DNA of 64,000 nucleotides from Streptomyces sp. NBC_00285 (GCF_036174265.1 NZ_CP108055.1:2356001-2420000), one strand, 5' to 3'. Numbered from the stretch's first letter, positions 1 through 9,265 are shown. Translations and numbers: made by a program. The notes: generated from the letters alone by a model not told the origin.

Positions 1-2
1 TC

Positions 3-596
3 GGTGCCCGTCTGCTCAGGGACGCGATGCCGCCCCGGCTGCTGGCGGGCATGGCGGTGTCCTTCGCGGGCGCGGTCACCGTGGGCCTGTCGATGTCCGG
101 CGAGGGCGGCTCCTCGGTCCTCGGTGTGGTGCTGTGCCTGCTGGCCGCGGTCGCCTACGCCGGCGGAGTCGTCGCCCAGAAGCCCGCGCTCGACTCGGCG
201 AGCCCCTTGCAGGTGACCACGTTCGGATGCCTGGTGGGCGCCGTGGTCTGCCTCCCGTTCGCCGGCCGGCTGGTGTCGGACGCGGCCGACGCCCCGGCCT
301 CGGCGACGCTCAACATGGTCTACCTGGGCGTCTTCCCGACCGCCCTGGCGTTCACCACCTGGGCGTACGCCCTCGCCCGTACGACCGCCAGTCGCATGGG
401 CGCGACCACGTACGCGGTCCCCGCCCTGGTCGTCCTGATGTCCTGGCTGGCCCTGGGCGAGGTTCCGGGCCTGTTCACGCTCGCGGGAGGGGTGCTGTGT
501 CTCGCGGGTGTGGCGGTGTCCCGTGCGCGGCGCCCGGCCGCGGCCCCGACGACGCCCTCGGAGCCGCGGCCCGAGAAGGCCTCGGACGCCGCGTGA
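3..596 (+). CDS. DMT superfamily (EamA) transporter, 5'-truncated
   Basis: This is the C-terminal part of a drug/metabolite transporter of the EamA type. About 197 residues are visible and the reading frame is open to the left edge, so the true start lies outside the window. Alternating hydrophobic segments and the second-repeat features (VYLGVFPTALAFTTWAYAL, then a Pro-containing helix and a final helix ending in Arg residues) fit an inner-membrane EamA repeat of a 10-TM exporter. The last 25 residues are an Ala/Pro/Glu-rich cytoplasmic tail. The substrate cannot be deduced. The next gene is convergent. Confidence 0.85.
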   Translation, partial: GARLLRDAMPPRLLAGMAVSFAGAVTVGLSMSGEGGSSVLGVVLCLLAAVAYAGGVVAQKPALDSASPLQVTTFGCLVGAVVCLPFAGRLVSDAADAPASATLNMVYLGVFPTALAFTTWAYALARTTASRMGATTYAVPALVVLMSWLALGEVPGLFTLAGGVLCLAGVAVSRARRPAAAPTTPSEPRPEKASDAA

Positions 597-660
597 ACGA
601 GACCCGCCCGAGCGCGAGGGTTGCCCGGAGCCTGAGGCGGGGCCCCGGGCGACCCGCCGC

Positions 661-1740
661 TCAGAACACCACCAGCGCCCTGCCGCCCTTCCCCGCCAGC
701 ATGTTGTCGAACGCCGCCGGGATCCCGTCCAGCGCGATCCGTTCCGTGACCAGCGACCCGAGATCCAGCCGGCCCGCCCGCACGTGCTCGGCGAGCACCG
801 GCAGGTCCTCGGCCGGGTTCGAGTTGCCGTAGACACAGCCCGCGAGGGTGCGGCCCCAGTGGAAGATCTCCAGGGCGTTGAAGGTGACCTGCTGGTCCTT
901 GCCGCCGATACCGACGACCGTCGTACGGCCGCCGCGGCGGGTGGAGTCCCAGGCGGTGCGGATGGTCGTCGCGCGGCCCACGCACTCCACGGCCACGTCG
1001 ACGCCCTGCTTGCCGGTGAGGCCCCTGATCTCGCGGGCGGTGTGGTCGGAGGCGATCACGTAGTCGGTGGCTCCGGCCGCGCGCGCCAACTCCTCCTTCG
1101 CCGGGGAGACATCGACCGCGACGATCTTCGACGCTCCCGCGATGCGGGCCGCCTGGAGTGCGGCGAGGCCCACTCCCCCGACGCCGTACACGGCGACCGT
1201 CTCGCCCTTCCGGACCCGCGCCGAGTGGTGGACGGCGCCGTATCCGGTGAGGACCGCGCAACCCAACAGGGCCGCGTCCGTGAGGGGGATGCCCTCGGGG
1301 AGGGGTAGCAGGCAGGACTCGGAGACGACCGTCTCCTCGGCGAACGCGGCGACGTTCAGGCCGGGGTGGAGGTCGGTGCCGTCCGCGGTGCGGGCGTAGA
1401 CGTCGGCGGCACCGGTGAGCGCGTTGGCGCACAGCCACACCTCGCCGAGCGAACAGGCGTGGCAACTCCCGCAGGAAGGAGCCCAGTTGAGGATCACCGC
1501 GGCGCCGGGCACCACCCCGGAGACCCCCTCCCCCACGGCGACCACCGTGCCCGCGCCCTCGTGGCCGAGGACGGCCGGGACGGGGACGCGCATGGTGCCG
1601 TTGGACAGGGACAGGTCGGAGTGGCAGACCCCGGCGGCGGCGAGCCGGACGCGGACCTGGCCGGGGCCGGGGTCCGGAAGGTCGATGTCGGTGATCTCCA
1701 GGGGTGCGCCCACGGCGGGAAGGACGGCGGCACGGACCAT
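661..1740 (-). CDS. Zn-dependent alcohol dehydrogenase (MDR family)
   Basis: This is a 359-aa medium-chain dehydrogenase that should oxidise an alcohol to an aldehyde with NAD. It has the N-terminal GroES-like domain with catalytic-zinc residues (GVCHSDLS, GHEGAG) and a four-Cys structural zinc loop (CGSCHACSLGEVWLC). The Rossmann motif GVGGVGLAALQAARIAG is followed by an acidic residue (VAVDVS), which favours NAD over NADP. It lies 11 bp downstream of an aldehyde dehydrogenase on the same strand. The pair probably forms a two-step alcohol-to-acid oxidation operon. The physiological substrate is unknown; the sequence is of the generic AdhB/AdhD type. Confidence 0.9.
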   Translation of the reverse strand: MVRAAVLPAVGAPLEITDIDLPDPGPGQVRVRLAAAGVCHSDLSLSNGTMRVPVPAVLGHEGAGTVVAVGEGVSGVVPGAAVILNWAPSCGSCHACSLGEVWLCANALTGAADVYARTADGTDLHPGLNVAAFAEETVVSESCLLPLPEGIPLTDAALLGCAVLTGYGAVHHSARVRKGETVAVYGVGGVGLAALQAARIAGASKIVAVDVSPAKEELARAAGATDYVIASDHTAREIRGLTGKQGVDVAVECVGRATTIRTAWDSTRRGGRTTVVGIGGKDQQVTFNALEIFHWGRTLAGCVYGNSNPAEDLPVLAEHVRAGRLDLGSLVTERIALDGIPAAFDNMLAGKGGRALVVF

Positions 1741-1751
1741 GGGACGGCTCC

Positions 1752-3140
1752 TCAGAACTGCAGGGACTTGGTCTGGAGGTACTCGGCGAGCCCGTGCGAG
1801 CCGAGCTCGCGGCCCACCCCGGACTGCTTGTAACCACCGAAGGGGGCAAGGGGGTTGAAGCGGCCGCCGTTGATGTCGACCTGCCCGGTGTCCATCCGGC
1901 GGGCGAAGGCCACCGCCTCCGACTCGTCACCGGCCCAGACGGCACCGGCGAGGCCGTAGACCGTGCCGTTGGCGATGCGCAGGGCGTCCTCCTCGTCCTC
2001 GTAGCGCAGGACGGACAGGACCGGGCCGAAGATCTCCTCCTGCGCGATCCTCATGTCCGGGGTGACGTCGGCGAAGACGGTCGGGCTGACGAAGTAGCCC
2101 TGCTCACGCGGGGATTCGGGGCCACCGGCGACCAGCCGGGCGCCCTCGGCCACGCCTGTCTCGATGTAACCGCGCACCCGCGCCCGCTGCTTGGCGTTGA
2201 CGACCGGTCCGATGCGTTCGCCGTACTTCGCGGCGGCCGCGGCGGCGAGTTCGACGGCCTCGTCGTACTGCTCGGTGTGCACCAGCATCCGGGTCCAGGC
2301 GCTGCATGTCTGGCCGGAGTTGGACATCACGTTGGCGACGCCGACGTTGACCGCCTTGGCGAGGTCGGCGCTCGGCAGGATGACGTTGGCGGACTTGCCG
2401 CCGAGTTCCAGGGCGACCTTCTTCAGTGCGGCACCGGCACTCGCGCCGATCTGCCGTCCGACCGCGGTGGAGCCGGTGAAGGAGACCAGGTCCACGTCCG
2501 GGTGCTCGGCGAGCGCCTGCCCCGCGACCGGTCCGAGACCGGTGACCAGGTTGAAGACTCCGGCCGGAACGCCCGCCTCGTGGACCGCCTCGGCGAAGAG
2601 CTGCGCGACCAGCGGGGTGTCCTCGGCGGGCTTGAGGACGACCGTGCAGCCCGCGGCGAGGGCCGGGGCGACCTTGGCGACGATCTGGTGCAGCGGGTAG
2701 TTCCAGGGCGTGATCGCGCCGACCACGCCGATCGGCTCCTGGTGGACCGTGGAGTTGCCCACCTTCTCTTCGAAGGGGTGGGTCGCCGCGAGCTCGGCGT
2801 AGGAGGCCGCCACCGCGATGGGCACGGCGGCGTGGACGTTCTGCGAGAACTTCAGGGGCGAGCCGAGTTCGGCGGTGACGGTCTCGGCGATCTCGTCCTT
2901 GCGGGCGGCCAGGACGTCCCGGAGGGCCGCCAGGCGGGCGGCCCGCTCGGCGGGTGCGGTCGCGGCCCAGGCCGGGAGGGCGGCGCGGGCGGCCCGTACG
3001 GCGGTGTCGACGTCCTCGGCGGTGCCGGCCGGGACGGTGCCGACGACCTGTTCGTCGACCGGGTTCACCACCTCGATCACGTCCGGTCCGGCGGCCGGGC
3101 GCCACTCGCCGTCGATGTACATACCGTCGTGCGCCTTCAT
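1752..3140 (-). CDS. Aldehyde dehydrogenase family protein
   Basis: This is a 462-aa NAD(P)-dependent aldehyde dehydrogenase. Signature parts are the cofactor segment ([20 protein letters not shown]), the catalytic Glu motif LELGGKSAN and the nucleophilic Cys motif GQTCSAWTR. The C-terminal motifs ([25 protein letters not shown]) are complete. I chose the ATG at 3140 because GGGAGG sits seven bases upstream; the open frame extends 16 codons further but without a better start. It is the first gene of the operon with the alcohol dehydrogenase. A small inverted repeat at 3189-3207 is a possible operator. Confidence 0.9.
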   Translation of the reverse strand: MKAHDGMYIDGEWRPAAGPDVIEVVNPVDEQVVGTVPAGTAEDVDTAVRAARAALPAWAATAPAERAARLAALRDVLAARKDEIAETVTAELGSPLKFSQNVHAAVPIAVAASYAELAATHPFEEKVGNSTVHQEPIGVVGAITPWNYPLHQIVAKVAPALAAGCTVVLKPAEDTPLVAQLFAEAVHEAGVPAGVFNLVTGLGPVAGQALAEHPDVDLVSFTGSTAVGRQIGASAGAALKKVALELGGKSANVILPSADLAKAVNVGVANVMSNSGQTCSAWTRMLVHTEQYDEAVELAAAAAAKYGERIGPVVNAKQRARVRGYIETGVAEGARLVAGGPESPREQGYFVSPTVFADVTPDMRIAQEEIFGPVLSVLRYEDEEDALRIANGTVYGLAGAVWAGDESEAVAFARRMDTGQVDINGGRFNPLAPFGGYKQSGVGRELGSHGLAEYLQTKSLQF

Positions 3141-3188
3141 GGTGCGTCCTCCCGGGCTGGGCCGTGACGTGTCGTCGTCCGGCCTCAT

Positions 3189-3207
3189 AAACTAGCGGCG
3201 ATAGTTT
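3189..3207. promoter_or_regulatory. Inverted repeat upstream of aldehyde dehydrogenase, possible operator
   Basis: AAACTA and TAGTTT form 6-bp arms separated by 7 bp, about 50 bp upstream of the aldehyde dehydrogenase ATG. It is AT-rich in a GC-rich setting. The position and size suit a TetR-type operator, but no regulator gene is adjacent. Confidence 0.35.
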
Positions 3208-3456
3208 TCGCGCGCCAGGGCGGGGCCTGACCCTGCAAGGACATCAGAGGTCGGCACGCGTCGCACACCCTGCCCACGGTGTCGTGCGCGACGGCATTCC
3301 CGTGGGCCCGGCGGGCCTGACGGCGGGGTGGCCGCGTGGCCCCTGCACGCCGGACCACCGCTGCCGACGCCGACACTCGGGGGCAGGCGGCTCCGACCGC
3401 AGCGGTGGGCGCACGGGTGGCACCGGCGACGGCCGGGCGGTTCAGGCGCGAGTCGG

Positions 3457-3478
3457 CCGCCCGCCGCGCGGCGGGCGG
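3457..3478. terminator. GC-rich palindrome downstream of ABC ATPase, possible terminator
   Basis: This is a 22-bp perfect palindrome with 11-bp arms (CCGCCCGCCGC and its complement), about 90 bp past the stop of the leftward ABC ATPase gene. There is no T-run, as is usual for Streptomyces terminators. Confidence 0.45.
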
Positions 3479-3569
3479 GGCATGCCCTGCGCGTCCAGGT
3501 GGTTCCCCGCGTCGCGGCACCGGCTCGGCCGGCCTCCCCCCACCCGTCCGGGCCGACTCGCCCGGCGTC

Positions 3570-4907
3570 TCACGCGTCCAGATCCGGAACCCGTGCCGGG
3601 GAGGGGCAGATCCGTTCGCCGTGCTGGTCGAAGACGAAGAGGTGGGAGATGTCGACGAGGAGGGGGACCTGCATGCCGCGGCGCAGGTCGATGTCCGGGG
3701 TGGTGCGGACGACGAGGTCGCCGGGGAGGTGACCGTCGGACAGAGCGGGTTCGGGCGCGGTGTCCTGCGGGTCCTCCATGACGACCACCGGGCCGGCCCG
3801 CAGCGAGCCCGCACGGTCCCTGATGCGGTCCAGGACCGTACCCTCGCGGCGGCGGCGCCGGGTCGGCCGCGCGGCGGGGCGGGGAGCCTCCAGGTCGGGG
3901 ACGAACGCGGGGCTGGAGCCGGTGTTGAAGTGGACGAGGACCTCGTGGCCCTGGAACTCCACATGCTCCACCAGACCGGTGATCGGCATCTCCCCGGGGC
4001 GGGCGGAGGCGGGCTTGGCGATCCGGATCGCCTCCGAACGCAGGCCGACGATCACCTCGCGGCCCTGCTGGACACGGAGCAACTGGTGGTCCAGACACAG
4101 GGGTTCGGGCAGCCGCAGGTACTGCTTGCCGAGGCTGATGGTCATCGCGCCGTCCAGCGGGGCCCGGACCAGACCGCGCAGCAGGTTGATGCGCGGGGTG
4201 CCGATGAAGGCGGCGACGAAGACGTTGCGGGGCAGCGCGTACACCGAGCGCGGGGTGCCGATCTGCTGGAGGACTCCGCCGCGCAGGACGGCGACCCGGT
4301 CGCCGAGGGACATGGCCTCGGCCTGGTCGTGGGTGACGTAGACCGTGGTGACGCCCAACTTGCGGGTGAGGCCCACGATTTCGGCGCGCAGGTGGTTACG
4401 GAGCTTGGCGTCGAGATTGGACAGGGGCTCGTCCATGAGGAAGGCGGAGGGGTGGCGGGAGATGGCCCGGCCCATCGCCACGCGCTGGCGTTCACCGCCG
4501 GAGAGCTGGCCCGGGTACCGGTCGAGGATGTCCTCTATGCCCAGCATGCGGGCGGTGGCGTCCACGCGTGAACGAGGGTCCTCGCCGGGGGCCTCGATGC
4601 GCAGCGGGAAACCGATGTTCCCCCGGCTCGTCATGTTCGGGTAGAGGGCGAAGTTCTGGAACACCATCGCCATCCGCCGTTCGGAGGGCAGAAGGTCGTT
4701 GGCCAACTCGCCGTCGAGCCTGAGCTGCCCCTCGGTGATCTCCTCCAGCCCGGCGATCATGCGCAGCACGGTGGACTTGCCGCAGCCGGAGGGGCCGAGC
4801 AGGACGAGGAACTCGCCGGGCCTGACGTCCAGCGAGAGCCGGTCCACCACCCGGGTTCCTCGTGTGTAGGTCTTGCTCACGTCGTGCAGCGAGATGGCGC
4901 GTGTCAT
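3570..4907 (-). CDS. Sugar ABC transporter ATP-binding protein (MsiK/UgpC-like)
   Basis: This is a 445-aa ATPase of the carbohydrate-uptake type. It has Walker A (GPSGCGKST), the signature LSGGERQRVAMGRA, Walker B with FLMDEPLSNLDAKLR and the switch His (VTHDQAEAMS). A C-terminal TOBE/MalK regulatory region follows. It is longer than the usual roughly 380 aa, with an Arg-rich insertion around residues 335-355. The start at 4907 (MTRAISLHDVSKTY) matches the family start; the open frame upstream looks non-coding. There are no permeases nearby. In Streptomyces one such ATPase (MsiK) serves many sugar importers, so this may be a shared ATPase. A role with the transporter at 57.5-60.7 kb is only inference. 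Confidence 0.88.
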   Translation of the reverse strand: MTRAISLHDVSKTYTRGTRVVDRLSLDVRPGEFLVLLGPSGCGKSTVLRMIAGLEEITEGQLRLDGELANDLLPSERRMAMVFQNFALYPNMTSRGNIGFPLRIEAPGEDPRSRVDATARMLGIEDILDRYPGQLSGGERQRVAMGRAISRHPSAFLMDEPLSNLDAKLRNHLRAEIVGLTRKLGVTTVYVTHDQAEAMSLGDRVAVLRGGVLQQIGTPRSVYALPRNVFVAAFIGTPRINLLRGLVRAPLDGAMTISLGKQYLRLPEPLCLDHQLLRVQQGREVIVGLRSEAIRIAKPASARPGEMPITGLVEHVEFQGHEVLVHFNTGSSPAFVPDLEAPRPAARPTRRRRREGTVLDRIRDRAGSLRAGPVVVMEDPQDTAPEPALSDGHLPGDLVVRTTPDIDLRRGMQVPLLVDISHLFVFDQHGERICPSPARVPDLDA

Positions 4908-5044
4908 GGCAGTGCCCCCGAGGGCTGAATCAGGCGCTGGTGCTCCGCGGTCGAGAGACCCCGTGCGGTTCGAACGGGGCTGTGAGTCACGGAAGTTAAC
5001 GGAATGCGCGCACCCGGGGGAAGAGACTGGGCGGGATCGTTGCA

Positions 5045-5090
5045 CCGGCCCACGCGGCGAGAAAACGGACCGTCGGATTCAGTGGGCCGG
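5045..5090 (-). terminator. Long-loop hairpin at the end of the sortase gene
   Basis: CCGGCCCAC at 5045-5053 pairs with GTGGGCCGG at 5082-5090. The second arm overlaps the last codons of the sortase gene. The loop is about 28 nt, so termination strength is uncertain. Confidence 0.35.
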
Positions 5091-5825
5091 GGCGCTCTTC
5101 AGCGGCTGCGGCCCACGGGTCTTCGTGAGGTGGGCGAAGACGACGACGTTGCTGCTGTACCCGGTCCGCCGGTTGAAGAATCCGCCGCAGGTGATCACGC
5201 GGAGTTCCGGGCGCCGGACCGGGCCGTAGACCTCCTTGTCGGGGAAGCCTGCCTTGTCGAAGACCTTCACCCGGTCCACCGTGTAGACGGCGGTGCGTCC
5301 GTCCGCCCGCCCCGCCTCGATCACGTTGCCGGGCTTCACCTGGGCGAGCGCGGCGAAGACGGCGGGGCCGGTCCTGGTGTCGCGGTGGCCCACGGCGATC
5401 GCCGTGCCGGACTCTCCGGGCGTGGGGCCGCCCTCGTACCAGCCCACGAGCTTCGGCTTGTCGACCGGTGGCGTCGCCAGCTCCCTGCCCTTGATCAGTG
5501 CGATACCCGTGATCGGAGCGCCGATACCCAGTGACGGGATGCGGAAGGACGTCGGCCTGGACCGGGGCAGCGGACGGGGCGGGGGCGTGCGCGTAGGGCG
5601 GCGCGCAGGGCGGGCGGAGGGGGTCGGCCCACCGGCCGCCTCCGCGCCCGGGGCTCCGGCCGCCACGGTGTCCTGACCGTCGGGCCCTTGCGGTGCCGTC
5701 GCCTTGTCGTCCCCCGCGCATCGAACCCCTACCGTCACCAGGACGACCGTGAGCAGGGCCGTCCTGGCGAGTCGGTAGGCGCGGGTCCGGTACCAGGGCC
5801 TTCGTCTGCGCCTACGCGGCGCCAT
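5079..5825 (-). CDS. Class F sortase
   Basis: This is a 248-aa membrane-anchored cysteine transpeptidase. It has an Arg-rich N-terminus, one TM segment at about residues 18-36, a Pro/Arg-rich spacer and a sortase beta-barrel. Catalytic residues are visible as His147 (AVGHRDT), Cys213 (VITCGG) and an Arg at 219/220 (NRRTGYSSN). The TCGG context and short size match the actinobacterial class F group, not housekeeping class E. Its start overlaps the end of the upstream secreted-protein gene by 14 bp, so the two are translated from one mRNA. That suggests the upstream protein is a partner or substrate. Confidence 0.9.
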   Translation of the reverse strand: MAPRRRRRRPWYRTRAYRLARTALLTVVLVTVGVRCAGDDKATAPQGPDGQDTVAAGAPGAEAAGGPTPSARPARRPTRTPPPRPLPRSRPTSFRIPSLGIGAPITGIALIKGRELATPPVDKPKLVGWYEGGPTPGESGTAIAVGHRDTRTGPAVFAALAQVKPGNVIEAGRADGRTAVYTVDRVKVFDKAGFPDKEVYGPVRRPELRVITCGGFFNRRTGYSSNVVVFAHLTKTRGPQPLKSAPAH

Positions 5826-6471
5826 TGGGCCGACGGCGGTTCATCCGGAAGTACGCGACGCCGCCGACCGCCACCAGGCCGACGACCCCCGCGGCGGTCA
5901 CCGGCGCGAACGCGGCCGCGGTGTCGACGAGACCGCCGCCGCCCGCGTGCACGCCTCCCTTCGGACCGTTGTGGTCGCTCTGGCCCCAACCCGCGCCGTC
6001 ACGCTGCTGGTCCTCGATCCGGTCGCCCGGCCGACGCTCCGCGTCGCGCTTGCCTTCGTGGCAGTTGACGCGGAAGACCTTCTCCTTGGTGACGCCCCCC
6101 ACGGTCCAGGCGATCTTGTGCTGCCCGTCCGCCACCCCCAGCGGTTCGGTGTGGCCGGCGCCGCCCGCGATCTGGACGAGGCCGCTGACGGTCGCGGCAC
6201 TGGGCAGCGGAGGCTGTGGCGTGATGGTGTAGTTGATGGTGGTGAGGGCGTCGAAGTTGACGGCATCCAGGTAGAACTTGCAGACCCGGGAATCATCCTT
6301 CGAGACGCCGAACGGCACGCCCACGTGATGGATCCTGATGTCGCCGTTCTCTCCTGCAGCCGACGCGGTCGGCGCCACCACCCACGACGCGCCGGCCGCC
6401 GCGAGGGCGGTGAGGACGACGGTGGCACCCGCGTGGACGCGGAAGGTACGTGGGAGTGTCAGGGTGGGCAT
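5812..6471 (-). CDS. Secreted membrane-anchored protein, sortase partner candidate
   Basis: This 219-aa protein has a Sec signal peptide (residues 1-38, cleavage near APTASAAGEN). A central domain of about 110 residues has two Cys (VCKFYLD and RVNCHEGK) that could form a disulfide. A charged Gly/His-rich stretch (AGWGQSDHNGPKGG) and a C-terminal hydrophobic helix ending in RMNRRRPNG follow. The C-terminus resembles a sorting signal in layout but has no LPXTG or LAXTG motif. The stop codon lies inside the sortase gene. The function is unknown. Similar signal-peptide plus C-terminal-TM proteins are common next to class F sortases in Streptomyces. Confidence 0.8.
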   Translation of the reverse strand: MPTLTLPRTFRVHAGATVVLTALAAAGASWVVAPTASAAGENGDIRIHHVGVPFGVSKDDSRVCKFYLDAVNFDALTTINYTITPQPPLPSAATVSGLVQIAGGAGHTEPLGVADGQHKIAWTVGGVTKEKVFRVNCHEGKRDAERRPGDRIEDQQRDGAGWGQSDHNGPKGGVHAGGGGLVDTAAAFAPVTAAGVVGLVAVGGVAYFRMNRRRPNGAA

Positions 6472-6491
6472 GCGCGCTCCTCCGATTCAGA

Positions 6492-6509
6492 CGATTTCCA
6501 TACAAATCG
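6492..6509. promoter_or_regulatory. Inverted repeat in promoter of the sortase operon
   Basis: CGATTT and AAATCG arms are separated by 6 bp, about 20 bp upstream of the start of the secreted-protein gene. This could be an operator or part of the promoter. No adjacent regulator gene identifies the binding protein. Confidence 0.35.
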
Positions 6510-6571
6510 CTCGTTCGGCAGAACTCTCCTTGATGCGCGCAGCGGTCGACGCATCGACGCCCGGCGCGCCG

Positions 6572-7825
6572 TCAGATATCGCTCGTGCGGCGCAATCGCG
6601 GGCGCATCGGCCGCTCCCCCGGGGCCGGTTCGGTCCCGTCGGGGCGCCCCGACGACCGCAACGCCACCCCCGAGGACACCAGCAGCAACGCCCCCAGCAT
6701 CACGAACGGCGCCGCCACGCCCACCACCCCGGCGACCAGCCCCGCGGTGGCCGGTGCGGCGACCTGACCGAGGCGGTTGCCGGTCAGCCGCAGGGCCAGG
6801 GCGGTGGAGCGGGCGCCGTCCGGGGCGGCCTGGACGACCGTCGTCATGGACAGTGGCTGCCCGACGCCCAGACAGAAGCCCAGCAGGGCGAGCATGACCG
6901 CCAGCGCCCACACCGGGACCGGCAGCGCGAGGCCCGCGCACAGCACGGCCGCCAGCAGACACGTCACGGTGAGGAGCAACGCTCGCCCCAGCAGCCGTAG
7001 CAGAGGAGTCAGTACCAGACGGCAGGCGATGGTGGCGGCCGCGCGCAGGCTCAGCAGCAGGCCGATCACCGAGGGGGCGATGCCCCGGTGTTCGCCGACC
7101 ACCGGGAGGTACGCGGTGAGGATGTCGGTGGCGGACAGCACGGACAGGCTCACGAAGATGCCTCCGGGCACGCCCCGGGCCCGCAGGATGTGCCGCACGG
7201 AGACACGATCGCCTTCTCCGGCAAGAGAGTTGGCGGCCGTCTCGCGGTGCTCGATCCGCCACAGAGAGGTGAACGCGACCGCCGCACCCGCACCCGCGAC
7301 GAGCAGCGCCAGCGCGCTGGTGCCCGCCATGTCGGAGCCGCCGATCAGCGCACCCGCCGCGATCGGGCCGACCAGTTGGCCGAGGGAGGCACCGATGGTG
7401 AAGTGGCCGAAGTTGCGGTCCTGTTCGTGCGGGGCGGACTGCCGGGCGACGAGCGACTGGGCGCCGATCACGAAACAGAGGTGCCCGAGGCCCATCACCC
7501 CGCTCCAGACGGCCATCGCCCACAGGGAGTCGGCGATGCCGCTCAGCGCGCAGCCGCCGGATATCAGGACCACTCCGACCGGCAGCAGGGGCGCGCAACG
7601 CCCGTGGTCCGTGCGGCGGCCCAGGGGTACGGCGGCGAAGAGGGGCAGGAGGGCGTACACGCCGGCGATGACGCCGACCGCCTGCTCGTCGGCGCCCAGC
7701 GCCAGAGCCCGGTAGGAGACGGCGGGCCGGGCCATCGACACCGCCCCCTGCGCGAAGCTGAAGGCGATGACGAGGCGAAGCAGCCAGCCGCGGTTCCCAC
7801 CGGGCCTCATGATGACGTTGTTCAC
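6572..7825 (-). CDS. MFS transporter
   Basis: This is a 417-aa major facilitator with about 12 hydrophobic segments. The segments PLFAAVPLGRRTDH (loop 2-3 signature region), GLGHLCFVIGAQSLVAR and FGHFTIGASLGQLVGPIAAG are typical of the drug:H+ antiporter/unknown-substrate MFS group. It begins with GTG at 7825, 7 bp after the stop of the CitMHS gene, so the two probably form an operon. The substrate is not identifiable; an organic acid or efflux role is possible from the context. Confidence 0.85.
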   Translation of the reverse strand: MNNVIMRPGGNRGWLLRLVIAFSFAQGAVSMARPAVSYRALALGADEQAVGVIAGVYALLPLFAAVPLGRRTDHGRCAPLLPVGVVLISGGCALSGIADSLWAMAVWSGVMGLGHLCFVIGAQSLVARQSAPHEQDRNFGHFTIGASLGQLVGPIAAGALIGGSDMAGTSALALLVAGAGAAVAFTSLWRIEHRETAANSLAGEGDRVSVRHILRARGVPGGIFVSLSVLSATDILTAYLPVVGEHRGIAPSVIGLLLSLRAAATIACRLVLTPLLRLLGRALLLTVTCLLAAVLCAGLALPVPVWALAVMLALLGFCLGVGQPLSMTTVVQAAPDGARSTALALRLTGNRLGQVAAPATAGLVAGVVGVAAPFVMLGALLLVSSGVALRSSGRPDGTEPAPGERPMRPRLRRTSDI

Positions 7826-7832
7826 GGACTGA

Positions 7833-9257
7833 TCAGATGATTCCGAAGAGGATGCCTGCTCCGAGGATGATCAGGCTTGTGAGCGCGGCCCACTTGACCA
7901 CGAACTTGGTGTGGTCGCCGAACTCCACCTTGGCCATGCCGACCAGGACGTAGACGGCCGGGACGAGCGGGCTCGACATGTGCAGCGGCTGGCCGACGAG
8001 CGAGGCGCGGGCCATCTCCAGCGGGGTGACGCCGTGCGCCGCGCCGGCCTCGGCGAGGACGGGGAGGACACCGAAGTAGAAGCCGTCGTTGGACATGAAG
8101 TAGGTGAGCGGAAGGCTCAGGACGCCGGTGACGAGGGCCATGTGCGGGCCCATGCCCTCGGGGATGACGTCGACCATCCAGCGGGCCATGTGGTCGACCA
8201 TGCCGGTGCCCTGCAGGACGCCGGTGAAGACGGCGGCGGCGAAGACCATGCCGGAGACGTTGAGGACGTTGTCGGCGTGGGCGGCCAGGCGGGCCTTCTG
8301 GTCCGGGATGTGCGGGAAGTTCACGGTGAGCGCGAGTGCGGCGCCGAGCAGGAACAGCACCGGGATCGGCAGCCACTCCATGATCATGCAGGTGAGCAGG
8401 ACGACCGTGAGCAGCGCGTTGAACCAGTACAGCCTGGGGCGCAGGGTGGGCCGGTTCGGGTCCAGGACCTGGAAGCGCCTCAGTTCGTCGGCGGCGTCAT
8501 CGGCGTCAGAGGCGCCCGTGCCGCCGGTTCCCGCCGCGCTCTTGCCCGTGCCGGATGTGCCGGACGTGCCGGACGTGCCGGTACCGGCACCCACCAGGAC
8601 CGTCTCGGACTCCGCGGGCTCCAGGACCTCCTCCAGCGTCAGCGTGCCGAGCCGCTTGCGCTCGCGTATGCCGAGGACGTACGAGAGGACGAAGACGCCC
8701 AGCAGACCGACGGCGAGGGCCGGGATCATGGGGACGAAGATGTCGCTGGCGTCGAGCTTCAGCGCGGTGGCGGCGCGGGCCGTCGGGCCGCCCCAGGGCA
8801 GCGTGTTCATCACGCCGTTGGCCATGGCGGCGACACCGGTCATCACGACCAGGCTCATCTTCATGCGCTTGTACAGCGGGTACATCGCGGAGACGGTGAT
8901 CATGAAGGTGGTCGAGCCGTCACCGTCGAGGGAGACGATCGCGGCGAGGATCGCGGTGCCGACGACGATCCGCATCGGGTCGGCCTTGGCGAACTTCAGG
9001 ATGCCGCGGACGACCGGGTCGAAGAGGCCGACGTCGATCATCACACCGAAGTAGACGATCGCGAACATGAGCATCGCCGCGGTGGGGGCGAGGCTGGTGA
9101 CGCCTTCGATGACGTAGTCACCGAGCTTGGCGCCCTTCCCGACGAAGACACAGAAGAGTGCCGGGATCAGCACGAGCGCCGCGATCGGCGACATCTTCTT
9201 CATCATGATCAGGACCAGGAAGGTCGCGATCATGGCGAAGCCGAGGATGGTCAACAT
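7833..9257 (-). CDS. CitMHS family citrate-metal symporter
   Basis: This is a 474-aa polytopic transporter of the CitMHS family, which imports citrate complexed with Mg2+ or Ca2+ together with protons. Family marks are SLDGDGSTTFMITVSAMYPL and NTLPWGGPTARAA in the N-half and FMSNDGFYFGVLPVL in the C-half. The central cytoplasmic loop (about residues 215-255) carries a low-complexity GTSGTSGTSGTG stretch, encoded by 9-bp tandem repeats near 8555-8580. A citrate-sensing two-component system often neighbours such genes but is absent here. Inverted and direct repeats lie upstream at 9266-9352. Confidence 0.9.
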   Translation of the reverse strand: MLTILGFAMIATFLVLIMMKKMSPIAALVLIPALFCVFVGKGAKLGDYVIEGVTSLAPTAAMLMFAIVYFGVMIDVGLFDPVVRGILKFAKADPMRIVVGTAILAAIVSLDGDGSTTFMITVSAMYPLYKRMKMSLVVMTGVAAMANGVMNTLPWGGPTARAATALKLDASDIFVPMIPALAVGLLGVFVLSYVLGIRERKRLGTLTLEEVLEPAESETVLVGAGTGTSGTSGTSGTGKSAAGTGGTGASDADDAADELRRFQVLDPNRPTLRPRLYWFNALLTVVLLTCMIMEWLPIPVLFLLGAALALTVNFPHIPDQKARLAAHADNVLNVSGMVFAAAVFTGVLQGTGMVDHMARWMVDVIPEGMGPHMALVTGVLSLPLTYFMSNDGFYFGVLPVLAEAGAAHGVTPLEMARASLVGQPLHMSSPLVPAVYVLVGMAKVEFGDHTKFVVKWAALTSLIILGAGILFGII

Positions 9258-9265
9258 GAGTGGAT

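Larger units (their letters stand above)
3141..3569. other. Intergenic region without a convincing gene
   Basis: About 430 bp separate the aldehyde dehydrogenase start from the stop of the upstream ABC ATPase gene. I see no frame with a ribosome-binding site and recognisable protein. It holds an inverted repeat near the aldehyde dehydrogenase start and a perfect GC palindrome at 3457-3478. Confidence 0.5.

Noticed and set aside
320..1945. Long 541-aa frame on the minus strand across the alcohol dehydrogenase gene
   Set aside because: It is a high-GC shadow of the real gene at 661-1740, with Arg/Pro-rich low-complexity protein and no domain.
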